Shown here piece after piece: positions 1 to 8,309 of a stretch of DNA of 64,000 bases. Location: assembly GCA_963204915.1 (NCBI GenBank), contig CAUJHS010000082.1, positions 124,001 to 188,000 of the forward strand. The letters run 5' to 3'. The stretch is from Planctomycetota bacterium. GTDB taxonomy: Bacteria; Planctomycetota; Planctomycetia; Pirellulales; Pirellulaceae. The notes below the pieces were generated by a model. It was given only the letters and a program-made list of their open reading frames with translations, made no database searches and had not been told where the DNA came from. Each line of letters starts with the position of its first letter. Within the stretch, counting starts at the first letter, position 1. A program made the translations under genes and the position numbers.

Positions 1-510
1 CACGACGGCGGTGTACACGTCGTTTTCGGCCAGGGCTTGCTGAGCGGCGGTTACGTTTTCCGTCAGGAGCGTTAATTCCTGGTTGTTATACACGCGGCCC
101 GCTTGCGACAACGTTTGCAGCATCAACTGCGCCAGGGCCGGCGCATCCTGCGAGCCTGAGGAGCCATGCAACTGTTCGCCATCGGCGCGAACGATATAGA
201 TGATTGGAATCGCATTGCCGGGCGCCTGATAGCGGCGCGCCCAGGTTTGCCATTCTTGGCCTTCCGTGCTGATCTTCAGAGGCACAAACTGTGCCACCAG
301 TGGCGCGAGGTTCGGATTGGTGTTCAACCGTTGCAACAGCGCCACGCAGGCCGGTCACGTTTCGGTTCCCGCCACGGCGAAGATCGGCCGGCCGGTTTGC
401 TGCGATAATTGTTGCGCCTCTTCAAGCGTAATCGCCGCGGCCCAGCGTGGCGACGACAACCCGCCGCAAAGAACTGCGGCAACGACGGTCACTTTGGCGA
501 AGGCGTTCAT
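1..510 (-). CDS. Secreted thioredoxin-like protein, probable selenoprotein (UxxC), truncated by window edge
   Basis: From ATG at 510 the frame is open for 170 codons to the window edge except for one TGA, codon 52 (357-355). That codon lies exactly where the first cysteine of a thioredoxin CxxC motif belongs: the reading is T-[TGA]-P-A-C, with Cys55 as the partner. The flanks fit the fold: a hydrophobic strand (PIFAVAG) before the motif, a helix (VALLQRL) after it, and a cis-proline segment (AIPIIYIV, Pro102) fifty residues on. Residues 1-26 look like a cleavable signal peptide (hydrophobic core, ending SSPRWAAA), so the product should be exported. Known biology: in selenoproteins UGA at the redox cysteine is decoded as selenocysteine. 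Inference: this is a Sec-containing thioredoxin-like oxidoreductase. The alternative is a nonsense-mutated pseudogene or base error, but an open, conserved-looking frame after the TGA argues against decay. The C-terminus lies outside the window. Confidence 0.72.
327..340 (-). promoter_or_regulatory. Candidate bacterial SECIS hairpin after the in-frame TGA
   Basis: In the mRNA sense, nucleotides 16-27 after the UGA can fold as CUGU-UGCA-ACGG, a four-pair stem (one G-U) that a further G-U pair can extend, with a UGCA loop. The loop begins 20 nt after the UGA and has G in its second position, both within the usual description of bacterial SECIS elements. The stem is short and weak, so this is suggestive only. 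Confidence 0.3.
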
Positions 511-1177
511 CAGCGGTCATGGAAAGCGGAAGGCAAGCGGGACAATGACAAACGATGTACCTAAATATAGGCCCGCGGAGACCGCGGGGATACTCGTTAA
601 TTTCACTCTCGACGGAAGTTGTTTCCGAGTAGGAACTTGGAGCGCGTGCGTAGAATCGCTCGGTTTTTTTGAGTCGCGAGAATATCTTGCCTGCGTTGGC
701 CCAGTGAAAAACTTACGTCGCGTGCGGCCACTTTCGCATAACGGTAAGTTGTTCAGGCATGGATAGTTGCGAACCGATCACGTAGCCATGCGTTGTCATA
801 AGTTAAACAAGAGTTGAAAATGTTTTGCAACAAGTGTTGATTTTGAATAAATCTCAATATAACAAAGGTGAAGGCAAAGGGCTTCGAAAGGAACACTGCG
901 CGCGTGCTTTGCGCTCTCCTCCCTGCCCGTTAAGGGCTGCCGCGTCCTATACCGGCCGTTCCAAACTTCTTCGGTAGGGTCGAGATGAGGCGGCGGCCGC
1001 ACCCCGGTTTGATGGAGACCGGTTTTTTGGGAGCGGCGCGATCGAACCGCGTGGCGTGCTGCTGCGCTTGCGTACAGGTCGGTTGACCCGTCCCCCCGCG
1101 CTGCTTAAAGTAGGAATTGGTTTGTTCTTAGGGGGACGGCGTTCGCCGCTCTCGGCGCTTGGTTGGTTGTGGGTGGT
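511..1177. other. Intergenic region between the thioredoxin-like gene and hisF
   Basis: No credible coding frame on either strand. An AT-rich patch at about 800-870 could hold promoters, but no convincing -35/-10 pair was found. No tRNA-like structure was recognised. The short open frames here lack ribosome-binding sites and family resemblance. Confidence 0.5.
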
Positions 1178-1945
1178 ATGCTCGCCAAAAGGGTTATTCC
1201 CTGTCTCGATGTCGATCGCGGGCGGGTCGTCAAAGGCGTCAACTTTCTCCAGTTGCGCGATGCTGGCGATCCGGTCGAAGTGGCGGCGCGCTACGAGCGC
1301 GAAGGCGCCGACGAGTTGGTATTTTTAGACATTACCGCCAGCCACGAAGACCGCGCCATTATGATCGACGTGGTCAGTCGCACGGCCGATCAGATTTTCA
1401 TGCCGCTGACCGTGGGCGGAGGTATTCGCACCCTGGAGGATATTCGCGCCTTGCTGAACGCCGGGTGTGACAAGGTTTCGATCAATTCTGCGGCATGCAA
1501 GAACCCGGAATTCGTGCGGGACGCCGCCCGACGTTTCGGCAGCCAGTGTATTGTGGTCAACATTGATCCCAAACGAGTTCAAAAGAACGGTCAAACCGTG
1601 TGGGAAGTCCACATTAACGGCGGCCGCATTCCTACGGGCTTGGAAGCGGTCTCATGGGCGCGTCGCGTCGAGGAGTTGGGCGCCGGAGAAATTGTCCTGA
1701 CCAGTATGGACGCGGACGGGACCAAAGATGGCTACGATTTGGAAATGACCGCCGCGGTAAGCGACGCGGTTTCCGTTCCGGTAGTCGCCAGTGGCGGAGC
1801 CGGCCGACCCGAACATTTGGCCGATGCCGTACTCATCGGCAAAGCCGATGCGGCGCTGGCCGCCAGTATTTTCCACTTTGGCGAATACACCATTCGCGAA
1901 ACGAAAGAAATCATGGCCGCGCGCGGAGTGCCCGTGCGGTTGTAA
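1178..1945 (+). CDS. hisF: Imidazole glycerol phosphate synthase cyclase subunit HisF
   Basis: HisF closes the imidazole ring in histidine biosynthesis, using ammonia from HisH to convert PRFAR to imidazole glycerol phosphate and AICAR. The 255-residue product has the family's usual length and start ([11 protein letters not shown]); catalytic acids Asp11 and Asp130 (VVNID) are present, as are the phosphate-binding turns (LTVGGGIR and VVASGGAG). The frame extends upstream to a GTG at 1163, but ATG 1178 reproduces the canonical HisF N-terminus. No other his gene is in the window, so the pathway is dispersed or continues elsewhere. It is followed at 85 nt by a PilT-type ATPase, which looks functionally unrelated. 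Confidence 0.97.
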   Translation: MLAKRVIPCLDVDRGRVVKGVNFLQLRDAGDPVEVAARYEREGADELVFLDITASHEDRAIMIDVVSRTADQIFMPLTVGGGIRTLEDIRALLNAGCDKVSINSAACKNPEFVRDAARRFGSQCIVVNIDPKRVQKNGQTVWEVHINGGRIPTGLEAVSWARRVEELGAGEIVLTSMDADGTKDGYDLEMTAAVSDAVSVPVVASGGAGRPEHLADAVLIGKADAALAASIFHFGEYTIRETKEIMAARGVPVRL

Positions 1946-2029
1946 ACCGTGTTTCCGAGTCGATTTTGTATCGACCACGACCCCAATTCAGACACGCCGG
2001 AATTCGAGAAGATCAAGGAGATATCGACT

Positions 2030-3211
2030 ATGGCTGCCTCTGCCGCCGCCACTTCCGCCCAGGAACAAATGCTCAAGAAGTACGCGGCCAAACGCGAACC
2101 TCTTGAAGTCGACAAGATATTTCGGGCGCTGGTGAAGTTGAACGGCAGCGATTTGCACCTCAAGGTGGGCCGGCCGCCGATTGTGCGTGTGAACGGTACG
2201 TTACGCGAACTCAACCGCGGCGCCATCGACGACGAAGAAATGGTGCGGTTGGTGTTCCCCATGATGGACGAGCGGAACCGCAAAATTTTCGACAAAGAAG
2301 GCGGCGCCGACTTTTCGTTCACGGTTGACGTGGCTGACGATGACGGCAAAGTCACCAACTGGCGGTTTCGCGTGAATTTGCTTCAACAGTTGGGACACGT
2401 GGGCCTGGTGGCCCGCCGCGTGAACGCCTGGATTCCTGACTTCGAAGGGCTTTACCTGCCCGCCTCGATGGTCAACTTGTGCCATTACGACCAAGGCATG
2501 ATCCTGCTGGCCGGGGTGACGGGGTCGGGCAAAAGCACCACCATCGCCTCGATGTTGAATTACATCAACCGAAATGAGCGCGTGCATATTCTGACGCTCG
2601 AAGATCCCATCGAATTCGTGTTTACCGAGGACAAGGCGCTGATCAACCAGCGTGAAATTGGCATGGATGTGGTTGACTTCAAAGTGGCCATGAAGCACGC
2701 GGTGCGGGAAGACCCGGACGTGATGCTCGTGGGTGAAATGCGTGACGAAGAAACGTTCCTCACGGCCATTCACGCGGCGGAAACGGGCCACTTGGTGTTT
2801 GGAACCATTCACGCATCCAGCGCGCCTTCGACGATTGGCCGTATTCTGGACCTTTTCCCAGAAGCCATGCACAAGGCCATTCGCAGCGCGATTGCATTTA
2901 ATATGAAGGGAATCGTCGCGCAAAAACTGCTCAAGTCGATCAAGCCGGGCGTGGGCCGTGTGCCAACCGTCGAGATTATGACCTTCAACCCGACGGTGCA
3001 AAAACTGGTGCTGGAAGGTCAAGACGTGAAACTTCCCGACGCCATTCGCATGGGCGCGGAAGTGGGCATGCAAGATTTTACGATGAGTTTGAAAGGGCTC
3101 GTTGAAGCCGAATTGATTGACCGACCGACCGCATTTGAAGTCGCGCCGAACAAAGACGCGCTACAAATGGCGCTGAAGGGAATTAACGTATCGCAGCCTG
3201 GTATGATTTAG
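2030..3211 (+). CDS. pilT: PilT/PilU-type type IV pilus retraction ATPase
   Basis: A 393-residue secretion ATPase of the PilT group, which powers retraction of type IV pili as a cytoplasmic hexamer. An N-terminal domain (about 25-140, with SDLHLKVGRPP typical of PilT) precedes the RecA-like core: Walker A GVTGSGKST at about 162-170, Asp box LTLEDPIEF, Walker B VMLVGEMRD at about 231-239, and a His-box region AAETGHLVFGTIH. All catalytic motifs are intact. ATG 2030 is preferred over the frame's first possible start at 1949 because AAGGAG lies 9 nt upstream. It heads a likely operon with a degenerate PilB/GspE-like gene and a membrane protein. It could equally serve a pseudopilus-type system; no pilin, PilB or PilC gene is visible here. 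Confidence 0.92.
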   Translation: MAASAAATSAQEQMLKKYAAKREPLEVDKIFRALVKLNGSDLHLKVGRPPIVRVNGTLRELNRGAIDDEEMVRLVFPMMDERNRKIFDKEGGADFSFTVDVADDDGKVTNWRFRVNLLQQLGHVGLVARRVNAWIPDFEGLYLPASMVNLCHYDQGMILLAGVTGSGKSTTIASMLNYINRNERVHILTLEDPIEFVFTEDKALINQREIGMDVVDFKVAMKHAVREDPDVMLVGEMRDEETFLTAIHAAETGHLVFGTIHASSAPSTIGRILDLFPEAMHKAIRSAIAFNMKGIVAQKLLKSIKPGVGRVPTVEIMTFNPTVQKLVLEGQDVKLPDAIRMGAEVGMQDFTMSLKGLVEAELIDRPTAFEVAPNKDALQMALKGINVSQPGMI

Positions 3212-3438
3212 TCCGGCGCCCGCCTGGGAACCGCAAAGTCGACACACCCGTTCCTCGCACCCAAATCCAAGTCACCATCATTTCTCCAGCGTCGGGCAGG
3301 CCCGGCCTTGTCTTCACTTGCATGGACTTCGCCGCCTCGGGTGCGGTTGAGTTACCGGCAGGCCGAAGTCGAGGAGGCGGACGGCGCGCTTCGCCGGAGA
3401 AATTACACCTTGGTTTGTGGAATTTTGATTAGAACTCC

Positions 3439-5226
3439 ATGCCGCGCATCTTGATTATTTTTGCAACCCTTGCGCCGGCGCTGCTGGCGCAGGCCGAGGT
3501 CGCCTTTGCCCAACAACCGGCGGTCTCGCACGCCATTCAACGCGGGCCCGGCGGGTATTTCAGCATCATCAAAATCGCATTGATTTTGGTCGTGTTTTGG
3601 TTGTGGGTGAGAACCACCGATTGGGCGATCTTCGACTGCCAGAGACTGAGTCTGGATCACGCGAAGTGGAGCCCGATCCTGGTTTTTCCATTTTTGGTGG
3701 GATTCCTGGTTTCGATTCTGATTCCCGGCCCGGGAATCGTGTTCTACTTTGTGAACTTCTTAATCTTAATCCTATGCGTGGCGATTCCGTTGTCGATGTA
3801 TATCCGTCATCGGAACGCCTACGTGACGATTGACGAGCGCGTGATGACCCGTGCGCATATCCGCCACGTGTTAGCCACGCGGACCAACTTGGGCGTCAAA
3901 GCCGAAAAGGAAAAGCCGTACGAGAAAGGCGCTCCCGTGGAGTTGCGCGCCATGGGCGCCGATGACGAACAGAAAAACCAAGCCAATATTCTTGCCGCGC
4001 GTCAAACCGCCGAAGCCTTCGTTGCGACGAAAGATTTGTTGGCTAGCGCCGCCGACCGCCGGGCCGAGAAGGTGATGCTGGACTATACGCCCCAAGACGC
4101 CAAGGTGAAATACTTGATCGACGGCGTTTGGCACGACGTCGATGCGCGCGAGCGAGCGCCCGCCGACGCCATGCTCGAAGTGATGAAGAAAATCGCCAAT
4201 CTCAACGAGAAAGACCGGCGGAACAAACAAGAGGGAAAATTCGGCGCCAACTACAAAGACAAAAAATACATTTGCAACCTGACCACCCAAGGAGTCCAAA
4301 GCGGCGAACGCGTCATCGTGCAATTTACCGTGCCCAAAGAAAAGAAATTCAAAACGCTGGAAGAATTGGGCATGCGCGAGAAAATGAAAGAAAAGCTGCT
4401 CCAACTGATGCTCAAGCCGCGCGGAGTCTTTGTATTCTCGGCCCTGCCCGGCGGAGGCATGACCACCACCAGTTCGATTGCACTGGGCACGACTGACCGG
4501 CTCTTGCGTGACTTTTTGGCCATTGAGGATGTCCATCGGCGCGATCCTGAGGTCGAGAACATCGACGTCACCACCTACGATTCGTCGCAGGGCGAAAAAC
4601 CGATGACCAAGCTCCCGTCGCTTTTACGACGCGAGCCAGACGCCGTGGTCGTGCTCAATCCGGTAGAAAAAGAAACGATTGACTTCTTTATCACTCAGGC
4701 GAACAAAGACGACATTCTGTTTTTCACCAGCGTTCCGGCGAAGGAAGCCCCCGAGGCCCTCCTCCGATTGGTGGCCACATACAAAGTGCCGGCTCAGGAA
4801 CTGGCGCCGCATTTACTGGGCGTGCTCAATACCCGGCTGATTCGCAAGTTGTGCCCCAAGTGCAAAGAGGCGTTTCAGCCGGCGCCGCAGTTGTTGCAGC
4901 GTTTGGGAATTCCCCCGGACCACGTGACCGAGTTGTACCGCGAGCGTCAGCCCCCCGGTCCCGATGCGACCGAGAAAGAGAAAAAAGAAAAGTCGATCCC
5001 GTGCGCCAAGTGCGGCGGCGTGGGCTATTTTGGCCGCACGGCGGTGTTCGAACTGCTCGAAGTGACGGACCCACTCCGCGAAGCGTTGATTCAACAGCCC
5101 AAAATTGAAGTGCTGAAAAAGATCGCCCGCGCGGCGGGCAATCGCAGCCTCCAGGAAGAAGGTGTGTTGTTGGTGGTGCAAGGCGTGACCTCGCTGGAAG
5201 AGCTGCAACGAATTCTCAAGCAATAG
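3439..5226 (+). CDS. Membrane-anchored GspE/PilB-like protein with degenerate nucleotide-binding motifs
   Basis: A 595-residue protein. Residues 1-120 hold a signal-like segment and two to three membrane spans (around 37-57 and 73-120), absent from normal PilB/GspE. The rest follows the GspE/PilB plan: an N2-like domain, then the RecA-like core and a four-cysteine zinc site (CPKC at about 472, CAKC at about 522) followed by GYFGRTAVFELL, a signature of this family. The Walker A equivalent, at about 336-345, reads LPGGGMTTTS: the invariant lysine is replaced. The Walker B/GExRD equivalent reads VVVLNPVEKE. Inference: it has probably lost ATP hydrolysis and may act as a membrane-bound scaffold or regulator of the PilT-type ATPase encoded just upstream. 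The frame is long and intact, so it is not a pseudogene. Confidence 0.82.
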   Translation: MPRILIIFATLAPALLAQAEVAFAQQPAVSHAIQRGPGGYFSIIKIALILVVFWLWVRTTDWAIFDCQRLSLDHAKWSPILVFPFLVGFLVSILIPGPGIVFYFVNFLILILCVAIPLSMYIRHRNAYVTIDERVMTRAHIRHVLATRTNLGVKAEKEKPYEKGAPVELRAMGADDEQKNQANILAARQTAEAFVATKDLLASAADRRAEKVMLDYTPQDAKVKYLIDGVWHDVDARERAPADAMLEVMKKIANLNEKDRRNKQEGKFGANYKDKKYICNLTTQGVQSGERVIVQFTVPKEKKFKTLEELGMREKMKEKLLQLMLKPRGVFVFSALPGGGMTTTSSIALGTTDRLLRDFLAIEDVHRRDPEVENIDVTTYDSSQGEKPMTKLPSLLRREPDAVVVLNPVEKETIDFFITQANKDDILFFTSVPAKEAPEALLRLVATYKVPAQELAPHLLGVLNTRLIRKLCPKCKEAFQPAPQLLQRLGIPPDHVTELYRERQPPGPDATEKEKKEKSIPCAKCGGVGYFGRTAVFELLEVTDPLREALIQQPKIEVLKKIARAAGNRSLQEEGVLLVVQGVTSLEELQRILKQ

Positions 5227-5248
5227 TCCCCTCATTGGGATCATCGTT

Positions 5249-5821
5249 ATGGTGCTGATGCTCTTTTTGTTTGGCGTGTTTTTTGTCTGTCTCGCGATGC
5301 TTTGGACCGAAGGTCTGTGGGGCAACGCAATTACGTACGTGAACGTCATCCTCTCGGGAATGATCGCCATGTCGTTTTGGGAAAGCGCGGCCAACGCGCT
5401 GGAAAAGCAAATGCCCAGCTTCACCTACGTGCTTGATATCCTGGCCGTATGGGGCGTGTTCGCCATTTCAATGGTCATCTTGCGGGAGATAACCTCGTAC
5501 CTGTCCAAATTCAAGGTGCGTTTTCACCGCCTGATGGAGAACGTCGGCAATATCATCATGTGCATTGTGGTGGCGGCGACTTTCACGGGGTTCGCCGGCT
5601 GGACGTTACACCTGGCGCCTTTGGCGCCGGCGCCATTCCGTGGCGCCAGTTTGTCCTCGGGCAATAACTTTTTAGGAAACATTTGGCGAGGTACGATGAG
5701 TTTTTCCTCGCGCGGAACGATGACAGGCGGAAACGCCTTTCCCAGCGATGGCTACGCCGGCAAGTATTTGCAGCGCCGTCAGGCGTTGGCCACGTTGGAC
5801 GGTTTTCGCGTGAAGCAGTAA
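5249..5821 (+). CDS. Multi-span membrane protein, possibly CvpA-like
   Basis: A 190-residue product with about four hydrophobic segments (roughly 1-20, 28-48, 60-80 and 100-120) and a polar C-terminal tail rich in Ser, Gly and Arg. The arrangement of the first 120 residues (short helices, an AVWGVFAISMVILREI span) vaguely recalls CvpA-family proteins, but no diagnostic motif can be claimed. It begins 22 nt after the degenerate GspE-like gene and is probably cotranscribed with it and pilT. It may belong to the same membrane assembly. Confidence 0.7.
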   Translation: MVLMLFLFGVFFVCLAMLWTEGLWGNAITYVNVILSGMIAMSFWESAANALEKQMPSFTYVLDILAVWGVFAISMVILREITSYLSKFKVRFHRLMENVGNIIMCIVVAATFTGFAGWTLHLAPLAPAPFRGASLSSGNNFLGNIWRGTMSFSSRGTMTGGNAFPSDGYAGKYLQRRQALATLDGFRVKQ

Positions 5822-5930
5822 TTCCCTTAGCTTGCGAAGCGCCTCTGCGGCGTGCACGAGCCCGTTTGGCCCCGTCAGGGCAAGTTCCCCCGTTACTCGC
5901 TGATCGCTCGACAAAGGAGCGTCGCCCAAC

Positions 5931-6668
5931 ATGGTTGTTCACGAATCGCATTTCACCAGTCAGGGAGAGCCGCTTGTTGAAAAATACCGGCCCTTAAGCG
6001 CATCGGCGGTTATCGCCCTTGTGTTGGGACTTATCTCGCCCGTGGGCGTGTTTGCGGCGTATTTGCTGGTCGTACCCCTGGCGGGAGCGGCGGTGGCCAT
6101 GACCGCGTTAGCTCGCATCGCCAACAGTGAAGATGCGTACTCCGGGCGTCGTCTGGCGGTCATTGGATTGCTGTTTTCTTTGTACTTCGGCGGGTGGGGA
6201 ATCGCCCAGCATTGGGGAACGCAATGGATGATCGCCCGACAAGCGCGGGCCTGCACCGACGGTTGGCTGCAACTCCTTGTGGAAGATAAACCGTTGGACG
6301 CGTTTCGCTGGAATATGGCGCCCGAACAACGAATCGCTCCGGGACTACCGCTGGCGGAGTTCTACGCCCAGAACGCCGAACCGCGGCGTGCGGCTGAACA
6401 GTTCCTTAGCATCATTCCGTTCCCCACCGACATGCAAAGTTCTTCGCTCAAGTCGTTTCGGTATCTCGGGAACGAAAGCATCACAATGCAAGAGCTAGGC
6501 GATCAGTCGATAGAGAATCGGTACGAAGTGACGTTCGAGAAGGATGGCGAAACCAGGACCGAAAAGGTGAATATCCGCATCACCCGAATTCCAACCTTCA
6601 AGGAAGGCGAGGTGCACTGGGTGGTCAACGATATCCGAGTCGTGGAGCCCAAGGCGAACCAATTCTAG
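5931..6668 (+). CDS. DUF4190-like membrane protein with extracytoplasmic C-terminal domain
   Basis: A 245-residue protein. Residues 24-100 contain three hydrophobic segments in a pattern resembling DUF4190 (LGLISPVGVFAAYLLVVPLAG, a small loop SGRRLAVIGLL, then another span). Residues 105-245 form a soluble domain with no recognised motif that ends in alternating beta-like sequence. ATG 5931 is preceded by AAAGGAG. The 109-nt gap from the previous gene leaves operon membership uncertain. Function unknown; such proteins are common and uncharacterised in planctomycetes. Confidence 0.75.
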   Translation: MVVHESHFTSQGEPLVEKYRPLSASAVIALVLGLISPVGVFAAYLLVVPLAGAAVAMTALARIANSEDAYSGRRLAVIGLLFSLYFGGWGIAQHWGTQWMIARQARACTDGWLQLLVEDKPLDAFRWNMAPEQRIAPGLPLAEFYAQNAEPRRAAEQFLSIIPFPTDMQSSSLKSFRYLGNESITMQELGDQSIENRYEVTFEKDGETRTEKVNIRITRIPTFKEGEVHWVVNDIRVVEPKANQF

Positions 6669-6746
6669 CGCGCCAGGATCATCGGCGATCGGTCGCATCA
6701 TCGGCGAGCGGTGCGAGGAGTAACACCACGGGTAAGCCGTCCGCGG

Positions 6747-8249
6747 TTACATAAGGCCGGCGATTGGATCGGCATGGTACAGATGATGGGGACGATCCGA
6801 ATCGTCTAACCAGGCCGCGGTTGCAGGCAGGCCAAGCGCTTGATAAATCGTCGCTGCGAAATGATCGGGGGTTTGCGGGTCCGCCGCCGGATAACCGCCG
6901 ATCCGATCCGAAGCGCCGATGACCGTTCCGCCGCGCACGCCGCCGCCAGCGAAAAACACGGTTTGCACGGCGCCCCAGTGGTCGCGTCCGGGCAGCGCCG
7001 TATTGGAAATGCTGAAGATTCGCGGGGTGCGTCCAAATTCCCCCGCCATCACCACAAGCGTCTCATCGAGCAAACCGCGGTCGTGCAGGTCATCCAACAG
7101 AGCCGACACGGCTTGATCGGTAGGCGGCAACAGGAAGTTCTTCAAATTGGGAAACGCCGATTGGTGCGTGTCCCACGTTTCGTTGTTTCCCAGGTTCACT
7201 TGAACCAGGCTAACGCCGGCTTCGACGAGTTGCCGAGCCATCAGCAAAGATTGTCCAAACGAATGGCGCCCGTAACGGTCGAGCGTTTTGTCGTCGTTCT
7301 GTGAGATGTCGAAGGCGCGCTGCGTGGCGGGGTCGGCCAACAGCGAAACCGCCGATTGACGGTAACGGTCAAAGTTCTCGACCGAAGCCGCGTGTTCCAG
7401 GTACCGCCGCTGAGCGTCCAACTCGCGAATGAGCGAGACCCGTCGCGCCAACCGGCCTTGCGATAACTCCTGCGGCAAAGAAAGGTTGGGACTTTGGAAA
7501 GCGTTTTCCGGGCGTACTTCGTGCCCTCGCTCGTGGTGAAACTCGTAGCCAGGATAGGCCCCGTAAGTGTGCGCGTTGAAGGGGACCGCCTTGGCGAACC
7601 ACGGCTCGCGGTCGCGTCCCATGATTCCGGCAAATTGTCCCGGAATAACGCGTCCCGTTCGATGGATTAGCTTCTCCGGCAACACGATGGCCGGCGGCAA
7701 ATTGTTCGCGGGTCGCATCATGGCGCCCGCCACCGCCGCAATCGACGGCCAATCGGTTGGCCGCGGTTCCTGAGCGCTAAAACCGGGCGGCAATGTCGAC
7801 CGGCCGCTCAACATGATCATGTGGCCTTGAGAATGCTCGTTGTAAGGATGCGTCAAAGAACGCACCAGCGCCCAACGGTCGCTTCGCGCCGCCAATTGCG
7901 GAAGGTGCTCACAAACAAAGATTCCCGACGTTTTTGTAGCAATCGGTTGAAATTCGCCGCGTACGCCGTCCGGCGCCTGGGGTTTAGGATCGAAACTATC
8001 TTGCTGCGCTAACCCGCCGGAAAGGAAAATGTAAATAACCGCCTTGGCGCGAGGCGTTCGTTGGTCGCTCGCTTGGGCGCGCAGCGCCTGGACGTGATTC
8101 ATGCCCAACCCTAATAATCCAACAGCGCCCGCTTGAATGGCGGTTCGACGAGAAACTGCGGGATGATTCCACGATCCAACAGGGTGCGGCATGGTTTCAC
8201 CTTGGGTGGGCGCGCCAGCAGGAAGGCCATAAGCGGGTTGACCCATCAT
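6747..8249 (-). CDS. DUF1501 domain protein with Tat-type leader
   Basis: A 500-residue DUF1501 protein (alkaline-phosphatase/sulfatase-superfamily-like, abundant in planctomycetes, biochemical role unsettled). A twin-arginine-like leader (SRRTAIQAGAVGLLGLGM) starts about residue 33, so export by Tat in folded form is likely. Family hallmarks are visible: IFLSGGLAQQDSFDPKP near the N-terminus, CEHLPQLA, GEFGRTPRI and a GRDHWG segment towards the C-terminus. A later methionine at 8192 would also leave the leader intact and may be the true start. Here it is not adjacent to a DUF1549/DUF1553 partner, unlike the copy at 29655-30965. It is transcribed divergently from the ApbE gene, 60 nt away. 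Confidence 0.92.
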   Translation of the reverse strand: MMGQPAYGLPAGAPTQGETMPHPVGSWNHPAVSRRTAIQAGAVGLLGLGMNHVQALRAQASDQRTPRAKAVIYIFLSGGLAQQDSFDPKPQAPDGVRGEFQPIATKTSGIFVCEHLPQLAARSDRWALVRSLTHPYNEHSQGHMIMLSGRSTLPPGFSAQEPRPTDWPSIAAVAGAMMRPANNLPPAIVLPEKLIHRTGRVIPGQFAGIMGRDREPWFAKAVPFNAHTYGAYPGYEFHHERGHEVRPENAFQSPNLSLPQELSQGRLARRVSLIRELDAQRRYLEHAASVENFDRYRQSAVSLLADPATQRAFDISQNDDKTLDRYGRHSFGQSLLMARQLVEAGVSLVQVNLGNNETWDTHQSAFPNLKNFLLPPTDQAVSALLDDLHDRGLLDETLVVMAGEFGRTPRIFSISNTALPGRDHWGAVQTVFFAGGGVRGGTVIGASDRIGGYPAADPQTPDHFAATIYQALGLPATAAWLDDSDRPHHLYHADPIAGLM

Positions 8250-8309
8250 AACTCATTGATGCGAAATCGCAATCGACAACTTCCGATCAAATCCAACCCT
8301 AAGCATTCG

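Noticed and set aside
86-358. 90-codon minus-strand frame beginning at a GTG near 358
   Set aside because: Another frame of the selenoprotein gene; its translation is Arg/Gly/Ala-rich and lacks the thioredoxin motifs that the chosen frame shows.
266-766. 166-codon plus-strand open frame over the thioredoxin-like gene
   Set aside because: Antisense to the supported minus-strand thioredoxin-like frame; low-complexity Arg/Ala/Cys translation with no domain and no ribosome-binding site.
1000-1060. Possible tRNA (GATCGAACC stretch near 1038-1048)
   Set aside because: No acceptor, D or anticodon arm can be built around it on either strand.
2201-3073. 290-codon antisense frame across pilT
   Set aside because: His/Val-rich shadow of the well-supported PilT frame, a known artefact in GC-rich coding sequence.
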